Below, piece after piece: positions 58,801 through 64,000 of a stretch of 64,000 nt of DNA. Numbering within the stretch: position 1 is the first letter of the stretch; each line of letters opens with the position of its first letter. Location: positions 43,127-107,126 of the forward strand of contig JADNRX010000181.1 of NCBI GenBank assembly GCA_015501595.1, read 5' to 3'. A model generated the notes under the pieces. The model did not search any database and was not told the origin of the DNA. It worked only from the letters and a program-made list of their open reading frames with translations. A program made the position numbers and the translations under genes. Origin of the DNA: Hymenopellis radicata. Taxonomy: Eukaryota > Basidiomycota > Agaricomycetes > Agaricales > Physalacriaceae.

Positions 58801-59120
58801 GGAAGCGTCTCCATACCAGTTCGAACGATGCCGACAGCCCAGTTCCGCACAAGATCGCCTCGCCAGTTGGCGCCGTCGTTCATGGCAAAATATTCGGCAA
58901 GACGATCGCTGTCGGGCCCGAGCATCGTGGCACGATTGTAGCGGGCCATAGAACAAGCAGAGACGGGAACGAGAACGGCATGGGAAGACGGGTACATGAG
59001 AAGCGGGCTGATCGTGAATTTCCGCAGAAAGTCGGCGGGAGAATTGGACCCGGCCATGTTAAGAGCCTCGAGAGTAGCCTCAGGAGTGATGGTGGTGAAC
59101 GGGGCAGGCAGAATAGGCAT
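55870..59120 (-). CDS. orphan 1,016-aa protein lying between satellite blocks
   Basis: Five exons (59120-58110, 58057-57821, 57768-57691, 57642-57493, 57444-55870) close exactly. The start is MPILPAPFTTITPEATLEAL; an in-frame ATG lies 87 bases further up. The N-terminal two thirds look globular (ISPLLMYPSSHAVLVPVSAC, ANWRGDLVRNWAVGIVRTG, LTIDVYMGGHRITATGSAG, SLADMGKFRRWDHGFVSAVG, QWLIFGTKKYNIVSVARRMY) with no family I recognise. From about residue 620 it is Pro/Ser/acid-rich and repetitive: a perfect 19-residue duplication (PAASDLFNDEQLPLATPTV type) and a ~60-residue unit repeated with ...TPVEADVG... and PLSSPAKSP. It ends in a basic stretch (RRIPKRSHS, VTKKMREDEQ). Satellite DNA lies on both sides. 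Function unknown. Confidence 0.75.
56361..56640 (-). repeat. 180-bp coding duplication
   Basis: A block beginning GAGACTTGGCCGGGGA on the plus strand occurs at about 56361 and again about 180 bp on, at 56541. The copies are ~85-90% alike by eye through TCAGCCTCAACCGGTGTCA. They encode the repeated TPVEADVG...PLSSPAKSP module of the 1,016-aa protein. Confidence 0.8.
56781..56894 (-). repeat. perfect 57-bp tandem duplication
   Basis: 56781-56837 and 56838-56894 are identical and in frame (19 codons). Identity implies a recent event. Confidence 0.95.
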
Positions 59121-59199
59121 GGTGGAGTTGGCGCGTAAATCGGTGTAAGAAGTGGGAGTGCAAGAGATCGTCGCCCGATATAGCAGAGATAACCCGTGA

Positions 59200-61860
59200 C
59201 TAAGCAATGTCTAGAAGATTCTGCACTCACTCACGCGTCCTCCTGTGCACAGCTCACCATCAACCGACGACTCTCTTCCTACACTGCTGGGAACGGTGCA
59301 CTCAACGGGAGACGCACTGCATGTCCCCCCACCGCGGTATTCTGATGCCAGACCGGAAAAATCTTCGTTTTCAAAGTTCGCCATTCCCGATCCGAGTATG
59401 CCCTACTCCGTGCGCATTTTCGAGACGAATCGAACGCCACTATTTTCGGGCACTCGCAGTTCCAACTCGGCACGATATGCAAGCTCTAGTCGATATCGAA
59501 CATCTGGTCGATCCGCACAAAATTTCCTCCTGTTTCCGCGTGGCCTCATCCAACGGCTCTCTCCAACGACGTACCGTGACCAGTACAACGGTTTAAGTAC
59601 CGTTCGGGACCCCAACTTCATCCAACTCTGTCACAGCGGTGGCAGACTCGTCACACACGCCAACCACCATCTCTGGAGGCTCAGCCCTTGTTCTCTCTCT
59701 TACCGTGCGTCATTCTCTTCTAATTTCGCATTGTTCTGACACTAATTTGGCCTAGAACTACGCTCCCGCTTGCCGCGCCGTCCTGCATGCGCAAAGAGGG
59801 ACCCTGCTCGCGGTGTCGTCCCCGCCAGCGTGTCAAACCTTGCGTGGCTTCTACTGCATGGTTTCCTACGTTTCGGGGCGCGTTCGCATCCTATTTTTAG
59901 ACGTCGTGACCGCCCAGAAACTTCCAGCATCATTGGACGACAAGTCGTCGCGCTGCTCCCGAATCTCCTCCAAAGGCTTACACCTTATTGCCGCTCTCCT
60001 GGTAAGTTTTTCCCGGTCAAATTTTGCGTGTTCTGGGCCCTCATCCATAGAGAATCATGTTTCAGGCTGCCCCGCGATGCTCCGTGTTCGGCCGGACAAG
60101 CCGCTCGCATTTTTCTTCTGCGGAGCGTGGCGCAGCTTGAGGACCTTCTTGTGTGTTATTCCTTTAGTATCTGGGCGCGTTCTGACGCTATTTCTTCATC
60201 GTAATGCAGCGCAATACGGACGACGACGATTGGACACGAATTCGACACACTGCTCTCAATTTGATCCCCACAGAAGACTAATTTCTCCCGGCTTACAGTG
60301 AGTTGTTTTACTTCTTCAAACCGTCGTTCCTTACGACTAAATCCTTCTAGAATACGCCCCGCATCTCTGTTGGAACACCCCAGAACGGCTCGTCAAGAAA
60401 TCACGACATTCTGACCCCGAAGCGTGGCGCAATTTCCTCGGCCTCAGACGCGTCATACCCGTCAGTTCTGGGCTCTTTCTGGCCCTACTATTCACACTGA
60501 ATCGAACGGCGCCGATTCCCACATGATCTGGGGTCTTCGACTGAAGTTACCGCCCGATCTCTCCACAGGATTTCTGTCAAGCCGGATTTGCTACAGTAGG
60601 TCCCGCCGTTGCAATTTCAATTCGTTCTAACGTCCATTTGTTGCAGGATTCCGACGCCGCTCACCGGCAGACCATCTGGGCCGCTCGAGGCGCGCTGCTC
60701 CGGATTTCAGGCCCCACACCGTGGCGCATCTTCAGACTGCCAAGGCAAGTTATTCCTTTAGTATCTGGGCGCGTTCTGACGCGATTTCTTCATCGTAATG
60801 CAGCGCAATACGGTCGACGACGATTGGACACGAATTCGACACACTGCTCTCAATTTGATCCCCACAGAAGACTAATTTCTCCCGGCTTACAGTGAGTTGT
60901 TTTACTTCTTCAAACCGTCGTTCCTTACGACTAAATCCTTCTAGAATACGCCCCGCATCTCTGTTGGAACACCCCAGAACGGCTCGTCAAGAAATCACGA
61001 CATTCTGACTCCGAAGCGTGGCGCAATTTCCTCGACCTCGGACGCGTCATACCCATCAACTATGGCCTCGTTCCAGCACTACTATTCGCACTAAATCGAA
61101 CGCTGGCTATTTCCGCATGATCTGACGTCTTCGAATGAAGTTACCGCCCGATCTCTCCCCAGGATTTCAGCCAGCCCGGTTTTGCTGCAGTAGGTCCCAC
61201 CGTTCCACTTTGGATTCGTTCTAACAGTCATTAAACAGAGGATTACGACGCCGCCCACCGGCGGTCCATCCGGGTCGCTCGAGGCGCGCTGCTCCCGATT
61301 TCAACCTCACCTCGTGCCGCATTTTGCAGACTGTCAAGGTACGCGACGCCGATTGGATTTCGGCGTGTTTTACCTGTGCATTACAGTGCAAATGGAGCGC
61401 CGCAACTTCCGTCAACGTACGACCTCCGAACGGCACACGACCTGGATATGTCTCCCCGGACTGGTCCCAGGGCTCGGATCACAGCAGTACGTCCCGCCAT
61501 TCCAATTAGGGCGAGATTTAACGTTCATTCAATGTAGAATCGCGATTCCTCTTCCGCCCGCATGATCCGGATGCAGCACGGCACACCGTTCGCGATTTTT
61601 GGTGCACGAAGTGTGGCGCAGCGGCGAACTGTCACAGATTGACGCCTGGCTATTCCGGGTTCGTTCTGGCTCAACCCGGGATCGTTCCATCACCGCTTTT
61701 AGACGGGATTCGAACGCCACCAGTTCCAGGACACGCAGAGCCGAAGACCGCGACATACAGTCGACATTGCCCATCCGATTTTCAAACTCCGCTCGTAAAA
61801 ATAGGTGACTCAGCACGGACCGGCCCAGATTCCGACCATGAGGCTGTTCCTGTGCCTCGT
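59200..61860. repeat. dimeric subtelomeric satellite, 297-bp unit (block 2)
   Basis: The same GTGGCGCA box as in block 1 occurs at 60127, 60424, 60721, 61018, about 61314 (as GTGCCGCA) and 61613, spacings 297, 297, 297, 296 and 299. Neighbouring blocks such as GGGCGCGTTCT and TTCGTTCTAA are shared with block 1. From 59200 to 60100 the units are more degenerate. The block ends just before the promoter of the last gene. Confidence 0.85.
60155..61342. repeat. 594-bp tandem duplication within satellite block 2
   Basis: 60155-60748 and 60749-61342 are adjacent copies of 594 bp (two 297-bp dimers). The first ~280 bp are almost identical; the rest has diverged more. It looks like unequal exchange by whole dimers. 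Confidence 0.85.
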
Positions 61861-61867
61861 TCAAGAA

Positions 61868-61876
61868 TATATATAA
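61868..61876 (+). promoter_or_regulatory. TATA box of the terminal gene
   Basis: TATATATAA followed by GGAGG, 108 bp upstream of the ATG at 61984, with a CT-rich leader in between, as in many basidiomycete promoters. Confidence 0.6.
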
Positions 61877-61983
61877 GGAGGGCCCCGTCGACGGTAAATT
61901 CCCCTTTTCTTTGATCTTCCCGGCTTCTTTTGGCAGTTTTTTTTCAAGTCTCTCTTGCCTGTCTCTGCTTTATTTCTCCTCCT

Positions 61984-63743
61984 ATGGGTCCTGGTCCAAT
62001 TCTGCTTCCTCTTGGTCCCGGTCGAGTTCTGCGTCCTGCTCGTCTTGATCTCAACTACAAGTACAGTACGGGTAAAGGCCGTGGGTGGCTGAGGGACTAT
62101 ACACATGCAGATGACCGCAAGCGACCCGGTACGAAGATCTTAACGGACCACTTCGAGGGCTATCATCCCGACGCCCAGTTCAATGAGGCGAACCGGCACA
62201 ATACGCATCAGTACCTTCGTGTTGCTAGTGGTGCTCTTCCGCTGTTCGGCATCCGTACGCTTTTTTACGTCTCTCACCGTGCACTGCTGATACTGTCACA
62301 GAGAAGCTGATTGCGATTTTCGTGAAGGACGGGCAGCTTTTCTACGTATGCAAGATATACGGCTGGGATGAAACCTATAACTGGTACGTTTCTCGCTTCT
62401 CCAACGTTTGAGTATTACTAAAGGAGAATCAAGCGCGTTTCACACCAACAATATTGACTGCACTCAGGAGTGGCTTGACTGGATTGACGACGAGATTCTT
62501 TCTGGAGTTGCGCTCCACGGTGACCTGTACAAGAAGAATCGGTATATCCGCCTTCCTGATGACTTGCAAGGTACGTGAATATAGCTGTTTACGCACTGTG
62601 TCTAATTCGTTTTGACTAGAGCGGATGGAGAAGCAGTTTTTTGATCCTAAGAATTACGATGATACGGACTATGATGCTGGCGGGATCGCACATTATCGCC
62701 CAGTTCGTATTATTTCACGTTGACATTTTATGTGGTGTCTAACTTAGCTATTGTAGATTCGTGTTCTTAGCGACTGGTACAACGTCGAGAACAGACCATT
62801 CGATATCACGAAACGTATCGACATTCGTCTAATCACACTGGAGCGTGCCGAGACTGCGCCAACTAGTCGATACATGCCAGCCTCCGAGCTTGAATACGGT
62901 GCGGAAGATCTCGCACGGGAACTGCTCTTGATCGCGCCCGAGGATGGTGGACTTCGCAACCCTGGTGATGCGCCTATACGTCCCCCTGCCTCCTACATTC
63001 CTTCGCCTCCTTGTAAGCGTGTAGTCGCTGAAGAGAAAGGCAAGCAAGTTCTTATTCCGAAGGATAAGCGGGCTCCGAAGAAGGTGAAGGCTCCGAAGAA
63101 CGTGGCGAAGGCAAAGAAGGATGAAAAGGGCAAGGGGAAGAAAGCGGCATCGCCTACCGTCAGTGATGCTGAAGACGAATCGGTCGAGGAGGAGGAAGGA
63201 CGTGTACTTCGTTCAAAGGGCGCTCGGAAGGTCCCTCCAAAGTCTACTGCCAAGTCACTTTCTCAGATTCCCGAGGATAGCGACGAGATGCTGCACTCAG
63301 GCGACGAGTGGCTTACCGTAGTAGGGTGGAAGGCGAAACGTCAGGCTGCTGCACTCTCCCCGCGCAAAGCGAAGCGCAAGGCTCCTGCACCCTCTCCACG
63401 TCCGACTCCGGCGAAGGCTCAGAATGTTACAGGCAAGCATCATACCCGTGTTCAGCCGATGTCATATACTTCCCTATCTCGCACGCCATCCCCACTCGAT
63501 CCGCTGACCGATGACGACTCGGAGAAGTCTGACGGTAGCGTTGTCAATAAGACGAGAAACGTACCTCGCTCTCGAAGTCCCACTCAATCCGCTGCATCTG
63601 ACGAAGAGAAAAAGCCGACGATGGATACTGAAATGGAGGAGGTGTATGAAGATACACTTCGTACATTCGCGCTCGAGGAGGAGGAGGAACGAGAAGCATT
63701 CGAGAAGGTGCTTGATGAAGAGGTTTTGGACAAGCAAGATTAG
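61984..63743 (+). CDS. terminal 519-aa protein ending in the telomere
   Basis: Five exons (61984-62254, 62302-62383, 62434-62570, 62620-62702, 62757-63743) close exactly to 519 aa. The N-terminal half is globular: LDLNYKYSTGKGRGWLRDYT, DHFEGYHPDAQFNEANRHN, KLIAIFVKDGQLFYVCKIYG, DCTQEWLDWIDDEILSG, then IRVLSDWYNVENRPFDITKR. From about residue 270 it is low-complexity: Lys/Ala/Pro-rich (KKVKAPKNVAKAKK), then acidic, Ser/Pro-rich (SYTSLSRTPSPLDPLTDDD), ending EEEEEREAFEKVLDEEVLDK. No domain was recognised. The last codons run directly into telomere repeats and the stop TAG (63741-63743) is inside the first repeat, so the natural C-terminus and 3' UTR may be missing. Confidence 0.8.
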
Positions 63744-64000
63744 GGTTAGGGTTAGGGGGGGTTAGGGTTAGGGGGTTAGGGTTAGGGGGGGGGGGTTAGG
63801 GTTAGGGTTAGGGGGGTTAGGGTTAGGGTTAGGGGTTAGGGTTAGGGGGTTAGGGTTAGGGGTTAGGGTTAGGGTTAGGGTTAGGGTTAGGGTTAGGGTT
63901 AGGGTTAGGGGGGTTAGGGTTAGGGTTAGGGGGTTAGGGTTAGGGTTAGGGGTTAGGGTTAGGGGTTAGGGTTAGGGGGTTAGGGTTAGGGTTAGGGGGG
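63740..64000 (+). repeat. telomere, TTAGGG repeats
   Basis: Continuous TTAGGG units to the end of the window, G-rich strand running 5' to 3' towards the end as expected for a right telomere. Many units carry extra G (TTAGGGG up to about ten G), mixed with runs of perfect TTAGGG. The first unit overlaps the end of the terminal gene. Confidence 0.97.

Noticed and set aside
51760..61860. Repeat-induced point mutation of the satellites
   Set aside because: The copies keep many CG dinucleotides and show no obvious excess of TA; without counting I do not claim either way, but nothing suggests it.
1..64000. tRNA, rRNA or other structured RNA genes
   Set aside because: None was recognised by eye; this does not exclude them, and a covariance-model scan would be decisive.

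Overview
The window is the right-hand end of a basidiomycete (most likely Agaricomycete) chromosome. Genes are broken by many 45-75 nt introns with fungal GTRNGT...AG borders, F-box, MYND and deaminase-like families typical of mushrooms are present, and the last 261 bases are TTAGGG repeats in the orientation of a right telomere. Gene models below were spliced by eye; where exon lengths and phases close exactly, this is stated.

Left part (1-27.7 kb), ordinary chromosomal genes mixed with decayed copies: a partial PNPOx-family gene, an ADP/ATP carrier with a frame break, an F-box-like relic, an aminoglycoside-phosphotransferase-fold kinase, an ATP-grasp-like protein, an extended SDR reductase, two F-box-type genes (one frameshifted), an HMG-box transcription factor and a uridine phosphorylase. 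Long stretches between them (10.4-12.6, 17.2-21.3 and 22.6-26.4 kb) show no convincing gene.

Middle part (28-45.4 kb), accessory genes: a gene with two diverged copies of one module fused in a row, a MYND-finger gene, and two divergently transcribed genes with the HxE...PCxxC metal-site pattern of OTT_1508-like deaminases sharing a 512-bp intergenic region. Next comes a decayed seven-helix membrane protein gene interrupted by an S28 serine-peptidase pseudogene, then an intact S28 peptidase of 12 exons.

Subtelomere (45.4-64 kb): an intact 1,781-aa telomere-linked-helicase-type gene joining two C2H2 fingers, a tyrosine-recombinase-like segment, a RecQ-type helicase and a Cys-rich tail; a satellite of ~151 bp; a dimeric satellite of 297 bp (about 2 x 148) carrying a GTGGCGCA box once per dimer; an orphan 1,016-aa gene lying between two blocks of that satellite; and a final 519-aa gene whose stop codon is the TAG inside the first telomere repeat.

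The genes do not form one pathway. The most notable elements are the helicase/recombinase fusion, the deaminase pair and the gene that runs directly into the telomere.
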